A stretch of DNA of 48,873 nt from Clostridia bacterium (GTDB lineage Bacteria > Bacillota > Clostridia > Christensenellales > CAG-314), in the NCBI GenBank assembly GCA_900769665.1, contig CAAGHL010000062.1, positions 1 through 48,873 on the forward strand, given 5' to 3'. The position numbers and the translations under genes were made by a program. The notes below the pieces were generated by a model. It was not told the origin of the DNA, did not search any database, and was given only the letters and a program-made list of their open reading frames with translations. Shown here one piece after another: positions 1-8,733 of this stretch. The first letter of the stretch is position 1. Every line of letters starts with the position of its first letter.

Positions 1-154
1 CTAAAACCCCTTAAAAATACCGCAACGGCACGCTGGCGCTGGGTGCGACGGGCGCCAACTGCGCGGCGCGTCGCCACGGGCGCATACTAAAGCGTATGTA
101 ACCTAGCGAACTCCGCCACGTAGTCGGCATGCGTGCACATATACAAGCTCGTTT
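1..154. other. Contig-edge region without a gene
   Basis: GC-rich sequence beyond the 3' end of pgk. It holds short inverted repeats, for example TGGCGC (34-39) with GCGCCA (52-57), and a hairpin around CATAC/GTATG at 84-98. No T-tract terminator for pgk and no coding frame is convincing. It may be the edge of a structured intergenic region like the one near 14 kb, but the contig end prevents a judgement. Confidence 0.4.
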
Positions 155-1471
155 CTATTCTTTATCATTCAAACACGCAATGCCGGGAAGGACCTTTCCT
201 TCAAACAATTCCAAGCTTGCTCCGCCGCCTGTGCTGACGTGGCTCATCTTGTCGGCAAAACCGAGTTGCGCTACGGCTGCAGCACTGTCTCCGCCGCCGA
301 TAATTGTCGTTGCGGTGCTTTCAGCCATAGCCTTTGCCACTGCAAACGTGCCTTGTGCAAGCGTCGGGTTTTCAAAAATACCCATGGGACCGTTCCAAAT
401 AACGGTTTTTGCCGTCTTGATAGCCGCGGCATAAAGCTCTCTTGTCTTAGGTCCGATGTCTGCGCTTTCACGGTCAGCAGGAATCTTGTCTGCATCCACA
501 ATCAACGTATCGACGGGAGCGTCGATGGGGTTGGGGAATTCGGCAATCGTTACGCAGTCAACAGGCAACAAAAGCGTCTTGCCTTCGGCTTTTGCCTTTT
601 CCATCATTTCGGCGCAGTAGCCGATCTTTTCTTCATCAAGCAAGGACTTTCCGACTTCGTATCCTTTTGCTTTTAGGAACGTATACGCCATTCCGCCACC
701 GATAATCAACGTATCGCACTTGTCAAGCAAGTTGTTGATTACGTTGAGCTTGTCTGCAACCTTTGCACCGCCGAGGATAGCCACAAACGGGTGTACGGGA
801 TGTTCCAAAGCGTCTGCCATCACGGACAGTTCCTTTTCGATAAGGAAGCCGCAAACAGCCGTCTTGACAAGACCGTATTCCACAATAGCCGCCGTGCTGG
901 CGTGGCTACGGTGAGCGGTACCGAATGCGTCATTTACGTAAATGTCGGCAAAAGCGGCAAGTTTTTTGCAAAATTCAAGGTCACGACCTTCTTCGCCGGC
1001 GTCGAAACGAGTGTTTTCAAGCAACACCACTTCGCCGTCCTTCATAGCGGCAACCTTGGATTGTGCGTCCTCGCCGACAATGTCATGAGCAAACGTCACT
1101 TTGCCGTCAAGCAGCTCGTTGAGGCGTTTTGCAATGGGTTCGAGGCTGAACTTCTTTGCATCGCCCTTCAATGCCTTTGCAACCATTTCGGCTTTTGCGG
1201 CATCGCGTTCGGCTTCAGGAAGAGCATCCAAAGCAGCCTTTTCCTTCTTGTTAAGCTTGAAGTTAGGCGTAAAAATGTTGTGGGGCTTTCCGAGGTGAGA
1301 GCAAAGGATTACCTTTGCACCGTGATCCATAAGATATTTGATGGTAGGCAATGCACCGTTGATACGGTTTTCGTCGGTGATTACGCCGTCTTTCATGGGT
1401 ACGTTGAAGTCTACGCGGACAAGGCACTTCTTGCCTTTCACGTCTACATCTCTGATAGTTTTCTTGTTCAT
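155..1471 (-). CDS. pgk: Phosphoglycerate kinase
   Basis: Cytosolic glycolytic enzyme that transfers phosphate between 1,3-bisphosphoglycerate and ADP to give 3-phosphoglycerate and ATP. The N-terminal domain shows the substrate motif VDFNVP near residue 20 and SHLGKP near residue 57. NDAFGTAHRSHAS, GGAKVADKL and the C-terminal TGGGASLELFEGK are further family hallmarks. At 438 residues it is about 40 longer than the usual 390-400; the excess is a charged, Lys/Glu-rich segment of roughly residues 63-105 directly after the GKP turn. The ATG start follows AAGGAG at good spacing. It stands alone with two possible promoters upstream and no other glycolytic gene next to it. Identity is secure. Confidence 0.97.
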   Translation of the reverse strand: MNKKTIRDVDVKGKKCLVRVDFNVPMKDGVITDENRINGALPTIKYLMDHGAKVILCSHLGKPHNIFTPNFKLNKKEKAALDALPEAERDAAKAEMVAKALKGDAKKFSLEPIAKRLNELLDGKVTFAHDIVGEDAQSKVAAMKDGEVVLLENTRFDAGEEGRDLEFCKKLAAFADIYVNDAFGTAHRSHASTAAIVEYGLVKTAVCGFLIEKELSVMADALEHPVHPFVAILGGAKVADKLNVINNLLDKCDTLIIGGGMAYTFLKAKGYEVGKSLLDEEKIGYCAEMMEKAKAEGKTLLLPVDCVTIAEFPNPIDAPVDTLIVDADKIPADRESADIGPKTRELYAAAIKTAKTVIWNGPMGIFENPTLAQGTFAVAKAMAESTATTIIGGGDSAAAVAQLGFADKMSHVSTGGGASLELFEGKVLPGIACLNDKE

Positions 1472-1855
1472 ACTAAACGCTCCTTATTGTGTTTGTATTT
1501 TGGGGTAGTCGTCAACGAGGCAATCCCGCCATCGAAGACAAACAAATTGTTACCTAGTTTTTGCGAGCTTACACCCTCGAATCTTTCACCGATGTATATT
1601 ATACATCAATTTATAAAATAAATCAATACAAATTGCATTTTATAGTGCAACAAGCGTGTTTTTGTCAACATTTTACGCTAGAGCAAGGCACATGCGAAAA
1701 CGGCATTTGGTGGCAAAACACACCATTGTCAACAATAAACTAGCCGTCGTTCCAACATGCTTTCACAGTAGTTCGCTTTCGTTGTTCGTTCGCTGTTCCG
1801 TCCTTACGCAATCCATACTACTTCAGGACTTTTCGCAGTTACTTCCAACTTACCC
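1472..1855. other. Intergenic region with pgk promoters
   Basis: The part nearest pgk is its leader and holds two candidate promoters, listed separately. A degenerate relative of the 21-bp intergenic motif (CGTTGACGA then TA, minus strand) sits near 1509-1520. Between 1669 and 1855 nothing is recognised; no clear terminator for the Na/Pi transporter gene is visible. Confidence 0.4.
1598..1668 (-). promoter_or_regulatory. Tandem promoters for pgk
   Basis: Two sigma-A type promoters face pgk. The upstream one has TTGACA (1663-1668), an 18-base spacer and TATAAA (1639-1644). The downstream one has TTGATT (1621-1626), a 17-base spacer and TATAAT (1598-1603). Either would give a leader of more than 100 bases. 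Called by eye from consensus and spacing. Confidence 0.65.
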
Positions 1856-3562
1856 TTACATTTGATCGCCGGGGCGTTTGTTGATACTTTCCGCAATAAA
1901 GGTCAAGTGGTCCGCCATACGTTCGATGTTGCCGACAAGGTTGACAAACACGCCATTGCTTTCGGGGTTGCACTCGCCCTTGTTTAGGCGTTCGATGTGT
2001 TTGTTGACAAGGTTGCGGCGCATGTGGTCGATTTCGTCTTCCACGTGTTCCACTTCCTTCAACTTGGTTTCGTCCTTGGTAAGGAAGCAATCCATGGCGA
2101 TGTCATACATCTCACGCACTTTGTCGTACATTTCCTTGATTTCGGTATACACGACGTAGGTAAATGTAATTTCTCCGCCGGCAACCTTGCGCGTATATTT
2201 GGTTATGTTTGTGGACAAGTCGCCTACACGCAGTATATCTCCAAGCACGTAGTACATGCTGGAAATACTGCCCTCGCTGTGCATTGTGGTACTGCTGTTT
2301 GCCGAAATACTGACCAAATATTTGACTACTTTTTGGTTGAGTTCGGCAATTTCCGTCAAGTTTTCCGTAATGACGCTTTCCGCGTCGAGGTCGGTCTTTA
2401 GGAAAGAGTCAATAGCTAGGTCGCACGTTTCCATTACCAAGTCGCCGATATGTTTGGCTTCCTTTTTGGCTTGGTACAATGCTATGCTAGGCGTTGGCAA
2501 AAAGCGGTCGTCGATGTACAAAGTTTCGCGCTTTTTGTCGTCGGTTTTGTCGGGGATGACAAATTCCGCAATCTTGACCAAAAGCGAAGCAAACGGCAAA
2601 AAGATTAGCGTACAACTTGTGTTGAATATTGTGTGGAACACGGCAATTTGCAAACCGGGTTTGCCGGGAAGCCACGTGTCGAGGGTGACGTTGGCAAAGT
2701 CGCTCCAACACACTAGGAAGATGAAGTACAACACTGAGCCTAGCAAGTTGAACAGCAAATGCAAAAATCCCGCACGCTTGGCGTTTGTGTTTGCGCCGAT
2801 ACTTGCCATAATGGTTGTAAAGCATGTGCCGATGTTGCTACCGAGGATGATAAACAACACTGCGTTGGTGATGCCGAGTTGTCCGCCGACGGAAACGCAA
2901 AATACGTCCGCCATGGAGATAAGTATCGTTGTCAGCGCGGTACTTGATTGCAACACGAAGGTCAGCAGCATGCCGATGAATACCATAAGGAAGGGGTTTT
3001 CCAACGTGCCGATAAAGTCGCGCACCTGTTGGCTGTTTTTGATTGGCTCCACCGCCGCTTGCATAAACTGCAAGGAAACGAAAATCAGTCCCAAGCCTGC
3101 AATCATGTAACCGACGTTTTTCCACTTTTCCTTTTTGGCGATACTGCACATCATCATGCCGACGATTGTCAGCACAGTTGCGTACGCCATAAAGTCGAAG
3201 CTTGCGCCGAATGCGGCAACCAACGCCGTAAAGGTGGTACCGATGTTTGCGCCCATGATGATGGATACGGCTTCTGTAAGTGCCATAACGCCGCTGTTGA
3301 CAAAGCCGACGATCATTACCGTGGTAATTGCCGAGCTATGCAACACCGCCGATGTCAGCGCGCCAAGCCCTACCCCGAGGAAACGATTGTTGTCAAGCTT
3401 TTGAAACAGCTTGCGCAAGCCGACGTTGGTCAGTTGGTTCATGGTGTCGGACATGATTTTGACGGCAATCAAAAACGCGCCCAAACCGCCGAGCATTTCC
3501 AACAATGACAACACAATGGTTCCGCCTGAAGTTACATTTGACAAACTTGATAAATAGTGCAT
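1856..3562 (-). CDS. Na+/phosphate cotransporter family protein with PhoU-like domain
   Basis: Integral membrane transporter of the NptA/PNaS type, 568 residues. The N-terminal half has two related membrane repeats carrying the family's QSS-like signatures (LHSSAITT and LQSSTALTT) and paired GANIGT/GSNIGT motifs, which are expected to bind sodium and phosphate. The last 200 or so residues form helical PhoU-like repeats in the cytoplasm, thought in this family to regulate transport. The open frame extends 44 codons further upstream, but the ATG at 3562 follows a GGAAG ribosome site and starts the usual N-terminus, so that start is chosen. A strong promoter lies upstream inside a dyad. The substrate is inferred from the family; other anions are possible. 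Confidence 0.88.
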   Translation of the reverse strand: MHYLSSLSNVTSGGTIVLSLLEMLGGLGAFLIAVKIMSDTMNQLTNVGLRKLFQKLDNNRFLGVGLGALTSAVLHSSAITTVMIVGFVNSGVMALTEAVSIIMGANIGTTFTALVAAFGASFDFMAYATVLTIVGMMMCSIAKKEKWKNVGYMIAGLGLIFVSLQFMQAAVEPIKNSQQVRDFIGTLENPFLMVFIGMLLTFVLQSSTALTTILISMADVFCVSVGGQLGITNAVLFIILGSNIGTCFTTIMASIGANTNAKRAGFLHLLFNLLGSVLYFIFLVCWSDFANVTLDTWLPGKPGLQIAVFHTIFNTSCTLIFLPFASLLVKIAEFVIPDKTDDKKRETLYIDDRFLPTPSIALYQAKKEAKHIGDLVMETCDLAIDSFLKTDLDAESVITENLTEIAELNQKVVKYLVSISANSSTTMHSEGSISSMYYVLGDILRVGDLSTNITKYTRKVAGGEITFTYVVYTEIKEMYDKVREMYDIAMDCFLTKDETKLKEVEHVEDEIDHMRRNLVNKHIERLNKGECNPESNGVFVNLVGNIERMADHLTFIAESINKRPGDQM

Positions 3563-3700
3563 AAATTTCTTCCTATTGTAGTTGCGAAGTACTTTGTTCG
3601 CAAACGGGTGATTGCACAGGAACGAGCAAAAGTAACTGCAAAATTTGTCTACAACGCATCCACGGCGGTATCGACAAAAATATGCAATCGGCAAAATGCC

Positions 3701-3781
3701 AAACTTTTACTAATACCATTATAATTAGAACAGTCAAACCTTGTCAAGCAATTGACGCTCGGCAAGTATTAGTAAAAGTTT
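3701..3781 (-). promoter_or_regulatory. Promoter embedded in a 16-bp perfect dyad
   Basis: TTGACA (3742-3747), an 18-base spacer and TATAAT (3718-3723) form a near-consensus promoter for the Na/Pi transporter gene. Two perfect 16-base inverted arms, 3701-3716 and 3766-3781, sit symmetrically about it. The inner arm covers the expected transcription start and the outer arm lies upstream of -35. This suggests paired operators for a looping repressor, or a hairpin at the 5' end of a longer transcript. Confidence 0.7.
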
Positions 3782-3825
3782 ATGGAAGCCCAAACAAATA
3801 GCTATACATCGAAAATAATAATGTT

Positions 3826-4821
3826 TTAATGTACGATGTCGGCTTTTTGACGGTAGAAGTCGGCAGTAGCAAAGTCGCCCAAACCACGGTAGCAATCGGC
3901 AAGGCGCAAATAGGGGTAACACACTCGGTAGTAGTCCTTGACAAAACCGCCGCAAAACTCCGCTTGCGTTGCAAGCTTAAACCATCCGCATGCGGAAAGG
4001 GTATTGCCTAGTTGCGCATGACAGTCGCCGAGGATACAACACACCTCGGGGTTGGGTGGCATTATTGCAACGGAGCGTACTGCCACTTTGATAGCCTCAC
4101 GATACTTGCCCGAAGCGCACAATATGCGAGCGCAGTAACAGCAACTTTCTATGCGATCGAACAGGTACAGCCGCTTGTCGGAAATACACCGTTTGAACAG
4201 CGGAAAAGCCTCGGCAAACAACCCGTTGTCGCACAGTGTACGAGCGTAGTAGTAACGGTCACGCGAAGTAAACTTTTTGCCACAAGCAATGGCGTTGCGG
4301 TAGATGTCGAGGTTGCGTTTGGAGTGGTCGCCGCCACCGAGATGCACTATTTCTCCGTCAAGCGTTCGCTTTTGACCGAATGGCAAAATCGCCTCGTGAA
4401 TAAAGCCCTTGAAACGACATTGTTTCGTGTTGCAGAGTATGCGTTCTCGATAAAACCAAAACTTTGGCGAAGGGTAAACAACGTATTTTACAAAGTAAGT
4501 GTCGGCGCAGTCCTCGGGCGGAGTTTGTTTCCAATCCGTAATGAAATTTTGAATACGTATGTCAAAATCGTCGTCACAATCCAACCACATCACGTAGTCG
4601 CAGGTTGCCTTGAAAATAGCAAAATTGCGTGCGGCAGAAAAGTCGTCGCACCACCGGAAACTATAAGTTTTTGCGCCGAGCATACGGCAAACGGCGACGG
4701 TGTCGTCGGTCGAACCCGTGTCGACAACCACCACTTCGTCGGCAAAATTTAGCTTAGGCAACAACCTTGTCAAATTGTCTTGTTCATTTTTGGCAATGAT
4801 GGTAACGGATAAAGTAGGCAT
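3826..4821 (-). CDS. Family 2 glycosyltransferase with C-terminal TPR-like repeats
   Basis: A GT-A fold glycosyltransferase of 331 residues, probably cytosolic or membrane-associated. The start TIIAKNEQDN (residues 8-16), VVDTGSTDDT (residues 33-41) and the acidic DCDDD metal/nucleotide-sugar motif (residues 81-85) are typical of family 2. After about residue 190 the protein is made of helical hairpins rich in Ala, Leu, Tyr and Cys that resemble tetratricopeptide repeats, as in SunS-like and other small glycosyltransferases. The acceptor cannot be told. ATG at 4821 is preferred to a TTG three codons earlier; neither has a strong ribosome site. It is divergent from the ferritin-like gene. Confidence 0.85.
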   Translation of the reverse strand: MPTLSVTIIAKNEQDNLTRLLPKLNFADEVVVVDTGSTDDTVAVCRMLGAKTYSFRWCDDFSAARNFAIFKATCDYVMWLDCDDDFDIRIQNFITDWKQTPPEDCADTYFVKYVVYPSPKFWFYRERILCNTKQCRFKGFIHEAILPFGQKRTLDGEIVHLGGGDHSKRNLDIYRNAIACGKKFTSRDRYYYARTLCDNGLFAEAFPLFKRCISDKRLYLFDRIESCCYCARILCASGKYREAIKVAVRSVAIMPPNPEVCCILGDCHAQLGNTLSACGWFKLATQAEFCGGFVKDYYRVCYPYLRLADCYRGLGDFATADFYRQKADIVH

Positions 4822-4949
4822 ACCTATCAATATGTTTGCGTTGCGAATTTTGCCACCGTTTTTGCCACTATTTTTACGTAAAAATTAGACAAACAACAGT
4901 AACACGAAAACCAAAAGACGACATACAATGAAACACATCGGAGCAATTG

Positions 4950-5468
4950 ATGAAACCACTAATTTGCGATCTGCCCTACCCCTCCGTAGACGCCTTTACA
5001 CCCGACGTGCGAAGCGGACAAATACTGTCCTTTGCCTACGCCACACTAAACGGCGAAGTAACCGCCACATTGCAATACGCCTACCACAACTTTGTACTGT
5101 TTGACAGCCAACCCGAAATTGCCGAAACATTGCTTAGCATTTCCGTTGCCGAAATGCACCACATATCTTTGCTCGGCAAAGCAATGTACCGCCTAGGTGT
5201 AAAGCCGTTGTACACACAGTACCCCAACAGCAAAAACTACTACAACACGTCGTGCATTTCACAAAGCGTTACGCCCACAAAAATACTAATTGACAACTTA
5301 AAGGGTGAGCTTAACGCCATAAGCGAATACCGCAAAATACTGCTTGTACTAGACAACGAACAGGTACAAGCGCTTGTAGAACGCATAATCCTCGACGAGC
5401 AACTGCACGTAGAAACGCTAAAAACGCTCATGGGAAAGCTCAACACGCCAAACGAAAATATTGATTAG
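4950..5468 (+). CDS. Ferritin-like di-iron protein
   Basis: A 172-residue four-helix-bundle protein. The metal ligands expected of the rubrerythrin/ferritin-like superfamily are all visible: Glu36, Glu68-x-x-His71, Glu120 and Glu150-x-x-His153, in two symmetric pairs. No rubredoxin domain and no signal peptide are present. It may detoxify peroxide or handle iron, but the exact subfamily is unclear; it is short and resembles rubrerythrin-related proteins of Clostridia. The ATG at 4950 follows CGGAG with good spacing; a TTG directly before it is less likely. It is a single plus-strand gene between minus-strand neighbours. Confidence 0.8.
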   Translation: MKPLICDLPYPSVDAFTPDVRSGQILSFAYATLNGEVTATLQYAYHNFVLFDSQPEIAETLLSISVAEMHHISLLGKAMYRLGVKPLYTQYPNSKNYYNTSCISQSVTPTKILIDNLKGELNAISEYRKILLVLDNEQVQALVERIILDEQLHVETLKTLMGKLNTPNENID

Positions 5469-5504
5469 GTTGTAAAATCAATCAAACAAATACATAAACT
5501 ACAA

Positions 5505-5549
5505 GACAAAAAAACTGTCGAAAGAAACAAAACGCTTCTTTCGACAGTT
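5505..5549 (-). terminator. Rho-independent terminator
   Basis: A perfect 14-bp stem (5513-5526 with 5536-5549) with a 9-base loop. In minus-strand RNA it is followed by a run of T (the A run at 5506-5514), so it ends the small gene at 5590-6015. It may also stop the plus-strand ferritin-like transcript, though without a T run on that side. Confidence 0.88.
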
Positions 5550-5589
5550 GATAGCAACAAATATGTAGTTTGCGCTAGCGTGGCTCGAA

Positions 5590-6015
5590 TTAGGAGTGCG
5601 TGTAGCTTGTGATGGGCGACAGGTACTTGGCAACGGAGTCGTCCACTACCTTAAGCAAAGCGTAACCGAATTCCTCGGCGGCGTCAAGCTCGGAGGGGTT
5701 TTCTCTCACGTAGTAGTCGATAGCCAAAAATTCCTTTTGTCCGCGTTGAGAAATGTAAGCCTTCAAGTAACCCACGTGGTCGTTGAAGGAGTTGATCAAA
5801 TCGTAAATCTTCATTGTAGGCTCGATTTGGTCAAAAACAAAAGTCATGCAAAGGTTGCCACTGTCGTACAACGTTGCGTCGATGTAAATACCGTCATCGT
5901 ATGTTTTGCTGGAAATACTACCGGTAATGCAAAGTTTGTCTTCCTTTTCCTCATATTCCAAACCGAGTTTGGACCATTTGCTGTCAAGAGCTTCAATAAA
6001 TCTTCTGAAAAGCAT
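5590..6015 (-). CDS. Hypothetical protein, YbjN-like fold possible
   Basis: A 141-residue soluble protein of unknown function. The pattern is an N-terminal helix, then a beta-sheet region with YDDGIYIDATLYDSG, then a long helix, which recalls the YbjN/type III secretion chaperone-like fold seen in small clostridial proteins. No catalytic motif is seen. The gene is real: it has an AAGGAG ribosome site, a near-consensus promoter upstream and a strong terminator downstream, so it is a monocistronic unit. Confidence 0.75.
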   Translation of the reverse strand: MLFRRFIEALDSKWSKLGLEYEEKEDKLCITGSISSKTYDDGIYIDATLYDSGNLCMTFVFDQIEPTMKIYDLINSFNDHVGYLKAYISQRGQKEFLAIDYYVRENPSELDAAEEFGYALLKVVDDSVAKYLSPITSYTHS

Positions 6016-6046
6016 TTTTTTGTCTCCTTTAATTCTATTTACTTAT

Positions 6047-6075
6047 ATTATATATCACCTTTTTTTATTCGTCAA
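6047..6075 (-). promoter_or_regulatory. Sigma-A promoter of the small unknown gene
   Basis: TTGACG (6070-6075), a 17-base spacer and TATAAT (6047-6052), facing the gene that starts at 6015. It lies in an AT-rich gap. Confidence 0.75.
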
Positions 6076-6119
6076 TATAAAAACGAATTTTTTAGTTATT
6101 TTTTTATATCAATGATATA

Positions 6120-7454
6120 TCAATTTGTTTCTATCGGGTATTCCTTGACGATTTTGCCTTCCGAAAGCGTGCCGTGCGACAAATCGTAAATTTCCGTTGC
6201 GCCGTAATTGTCATCGGAAAGGTCTACTTCCGCAACCGTAACACCTTTTTCCATTTGTTTTCCTGTGTCGGGATCCACCCACAAATCAAAGAAAAGTTGG
6301 TTTTCCTTGTATCCGAGTACATCTCTCATAATTCCGTGGAAAATAGGCATATCGTCCTTGTTTTTGAAGAACGGATATGTATGGTAACCACAACAACGTC
6401 CGTAAGCAAGCAACACGCCGTTTTTGTCCACTCCGCGAAGATTGTTGAGGTGGTCGTGTCCGCACATAACGGTTTTTGTAGATCCGAGAGCGACAATTTT
6501 GTCGTACAGCGTGTAACCGCCGCCGTTGTAGTCGGCAGTTAGGTTTCCGCCTTGACAAAAGATACCCGGCATTTCAACTTTTGTTCCGCTGTACGGATTA
6601 TTGAACGTCCAACCCTCTTCGGCTACAAACCCGTTGTATTTGGTAACAACGCCGTTTTGGATGTCGTAGTACATGTCTACATAGGAACGGAACGGTATAT
6701 GCAAAAATGCCATTGTTTGTAAATCACTCTTGTATCCGCGCAAACCATTGATGTTCCATTCGTACCAATCGGCTTGTTCGGCGGAAACTTCGTCGTACAC
6801 CATTTCCGTTATGCCCGTGCGGCTGTCGGGGTACATGTTGCTGTCAACCATACACAAAGCGTACAACAATTGCCCTTCGGAGTTGTTTACCTTGACAAAG
6901 TAGTTACTTTCGCCCTTAATATTACTCGGGCCGCCGTCAAACAAACAGTACTTGTATTTTGAAAAAATTTGAGAGTGACGATACTTGCTCAAACTAAACT
7001 CGCTGTCGTGATTGCCGTAGGTAAAACACCAATACACCTTGCGACTTTCCAAAAATTTGCAAAAGTAATCTACTGTTCCGCTTGCAAACAAACTTAATGT
7101 CAAGTCGCCGGTAACAACGCATACATCGGGCTTTACAACGCTGAGGGCTTTATCCAAAAGATCCATCGTTTGCGTATCTTGCGTAAAAGTACCGAATTTA
7201 AGCTGAGCGTCGGTAATTTGCATTATTTTTAGCTTCGTTTGCCCCTCTTTCAACGTTAAAGTGGGCATTTCGGCATAATACGGATAAAATCTGTCGGTGG
7301 ACTTCCACTCCTTTCCGTTGCCGTAATAGCCTTCGGCGGGGGTGTAATTGTTTACTCCGTAGTAGACGGAAAGTACGCCGACAATCAGTAAAATTACGCC
7401 GAAAGCAATACTCCAACCGCGTAACGCGCTACCTTTTTTGTTTTTTGTTGCCAT
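6120..7454 (-). CDS. Membrane-anchored metallophosphoesterase
   Basis: A calcineurin-like phosphoesterase of 444 residues with one N-terminal transmembrane segment (about residues 13-32) and the catalytic domain predicted outside the cell. Metal-binding motifs appear in order: ITDAQ (Asp82), TGDLT (Asp117), YGNHD (147-150), LHIPF, and CGHDH near the C-terminus. The first motif is usually D-x-H; here the His position is Gln, a change shared by some purple-acid-phosphatase-like members. The substrate is unknown; phosphate scavenging from organic esters or envelope phospholipid or teichoic acid turnover are possible. The ATG follows a strong GGAGGT. Confidence 0.87.
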   Translation of the reverse strand: MATKNKKGSALRGWSIAFGVILLIVGVLSVYYGVNNYTPAEGYYGNGKEWKSTDRFYPYYAEMPTLTLKEGQTKLKIMQITDAQLKFGTFTQDTQTMDLLDKALSVVKPDVCVVTGDLTLSLFASGTVDYFCKFLESRKVYWCFTYGNHDSEFSLSKYRHSQIFSKYKYCLFDGGPSNIKGESNYFVKVNNSEGQLLYALCMVDSNMYPDSRTGITEMVYDEVSAEQADWYEWNINGLRGYKSDLQTMAFLHIPFRSYVDMYYDIQNGVVTKYNGFVAEEGWTFNNPYSGTKVEMPGIFCQGGNLTADYNGGGYTLYDKIVALGSTKTVMCGHDHLNNLRGVDKNGVLLAYGRCCGYHTYPFFKNKDDMPIFHGIMRDVLGYKENQLFFDLWVDPDTGKQMEKGVTVAEVDLSDDNYGATEIYDLSHGTLSEGKIVKEYPIETN

Positions 7455-7666
7455 TGCAGTTACCTCCGTTAAAGATAATTTTGTATGGTATGTCTGTAAA
7501 TGTTTTTATATGATTGCGCAAATTGTTGTTACCGCCATTGTCAAACTAACGGTCAAATACCGCAGTACAGTTTGAAAATTATTTCGGTTCTGCAAAGTCA
7601 ATAAATAGCAACTAACGCCGTTTGCGAAGCAATCACTCGCAACAATATGCACCGATTAGTTGCCGA

Positions 7667-8485
7667 TTATTTAATGCACGTACGGAAAAAGTCCTCGGAC
7701 AAATCCATCCAACTATTCAATTTGGCAAAGTAGGGTTCCACCACATCGTTTGTTTGCTCGTCGCAAGTGGACAGTCCATGCCAACCGTCGGGGAACATGT
7801 GCAGCTCGCAACGCACGCCGTGTTCCAAACACGCCGAAGTGTACATCAGCGAGTTTTGTGGCGGAACGCAGTTGTCTTGCGCAGTCGTCCAAACAAAGCT
7901 AGGCAAAGTTTGCTCTGTCACACGTTCGTCAAGGTTCAATTCTTTCATCAATGCCTCGTGTTCCGCGTCGCTGTATGCGCTAAGCAAGTTTGTGTGCGTG
8001 TCTTTGTAGGACAACACCGACGTGATGACAGGGTATGACAAGCACACCGCCGTTGCGCCAAGCTTCCATTCCTTGCCGAATTTGGCGTTTACGTTCATGT
8101 AGTCGGTTGCGAAATTAGCCACCAAGTGTCCGCCTGCGGAAAAGCCTACGATAAAGATAGCGTTTTCATCCACATGCAACGTTTCGGCGTTGGCGTGAAG
8201 GTAGTCCACTGTGGCGGAAAGTTGCAACAATTGCGTGGGGTAACTGATTGGCGCAACGGAGTAAGTCAAAATGAATATGTTGTACCCCTTTGCAAGGTAG
8301 TAGGACGCGATAGGCTCGCCCTCGCGCTTGCTGACCATTGCGTAGCCGCCGCCCGGGACAACAATAACCGACGGACGAGCAGGCAAAGCAAAGTCGTCGC
8401 GATAGGTGTCGTGAGTGATACACTCCAGGGTTGCCGAGCCTTGCAAGCTGTACAATTCGGAAATATTTACGGTAGAAACTTGCAT
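7667..8485 (-). CDS. Alpha/beta hydrolase, esterase-like
   Basis: A 272-residue soluble hydrolase of the BD-FAE/acetyl-esterase-like group. The oxyanion-hole motif PGGGY is near residue 45, the nucleophile elbow GFSAGG near residue 113, an acidic residue lies in the TAQDN segment, and the catalytic His is in DGWHGLS near the C-terminus. Proteins of this type often remove acetyl or feruloyl groups from plant or host polysaccharides, but no carbohydrate-active genes are adjacent, so the substrate is open. The ATG follows AGAGGTG. The gene lies directly downstream of tRNA-Val, separated by the tRNA terminator. Confidence 0.87.
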   Translation of the reverse strand: MQVSTVNISELYSLQGSATLECITHDTYRDDFALPARPSVIVVPGGGYAMVSKREGEPIASYYLAKGYNIFILTYSVAPISYPTQLLQLSATVDYLHANAETLHVDENAIFIVGFSAGGHLVANFATDYMNVNAKFGKEWKLGATAVCLSYPVITSVLSYKDTHTNLLSAYSDAEHEALMKELNLDERVTEQTLPSFVWTTAQDNCVPPQNSLMYTSACLEHGVRCELHMFPDGWHGLSTCDEQTNDVVEPYFAKLNSWMDLSEDFFRTCIK

Positions 8486-8502
8486 TTTTCACCTCTGTAA
8501 AC

Positions 8503-8540
8503 AAAAAAATACCCCGCAGGAGAACCGTGCTCCTCGGGGT
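8503..8540 (-). terminator. Terminator of tRNA-Val
   Basis: A GC-rich stem (CCCCGAGGAG pairing with CTCCTGCGGGG, 8511-8540) followed in minus-strand RNA by TATTTTTTTG. It sits two bases beyond the tRNA CCA end. Confidence 0.92.
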
Positions 8541-8542
8541 TG

Positions 8543-8619
8543 TGGTAGAGACAGTAGGACTCGAACCTACGACCTCTCGCATGTGAAGCGAGCGCTCTAA
8601 CCAACTGAGCTATGCCTCC
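8543..8619 (-). tRNA. tRNA-Val, anticodon CAC
   Basis: A 77-base cloverleaf on the minus strand. The anticodon stem CTCGC/GCGAG encloses the loop TTCACAT, giving anticodon CAC (Val, GUG). The T arm carries GGTTCGAGTCC, and CCA is encoded at the 3' end. The acceptor stem GGAGGCA/TGTCTCT includes G-U pairs at positions 1 and 5. It has its own promoter and terminator. Confidence 0.95.
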
Positions 8620-8636
8620 AAATCTTTTGCTTAATT

Positions 8637-8665
8637 ATAATACCAAATTCTTGGCAATTTGGCAA
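8637..8665 (-). promoter_or_regulatory. Promoter of tRNA-Val
   Basis: TTGCCA (8660-8665), a 17-base spacer and TATTAT (8637-8642). The heptamer TTGGCAA (plus strand) is repeated at 8651, 8659 and 8671 around the -35 box. Confidence 0.55.
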
Positions 8666-8733
8666 GAGTTTTGGCAAAGTTTTTTGTGCAAATAATCAAA
8701 AATTTTATCAACGACCGAACGACAACAAAAGTT

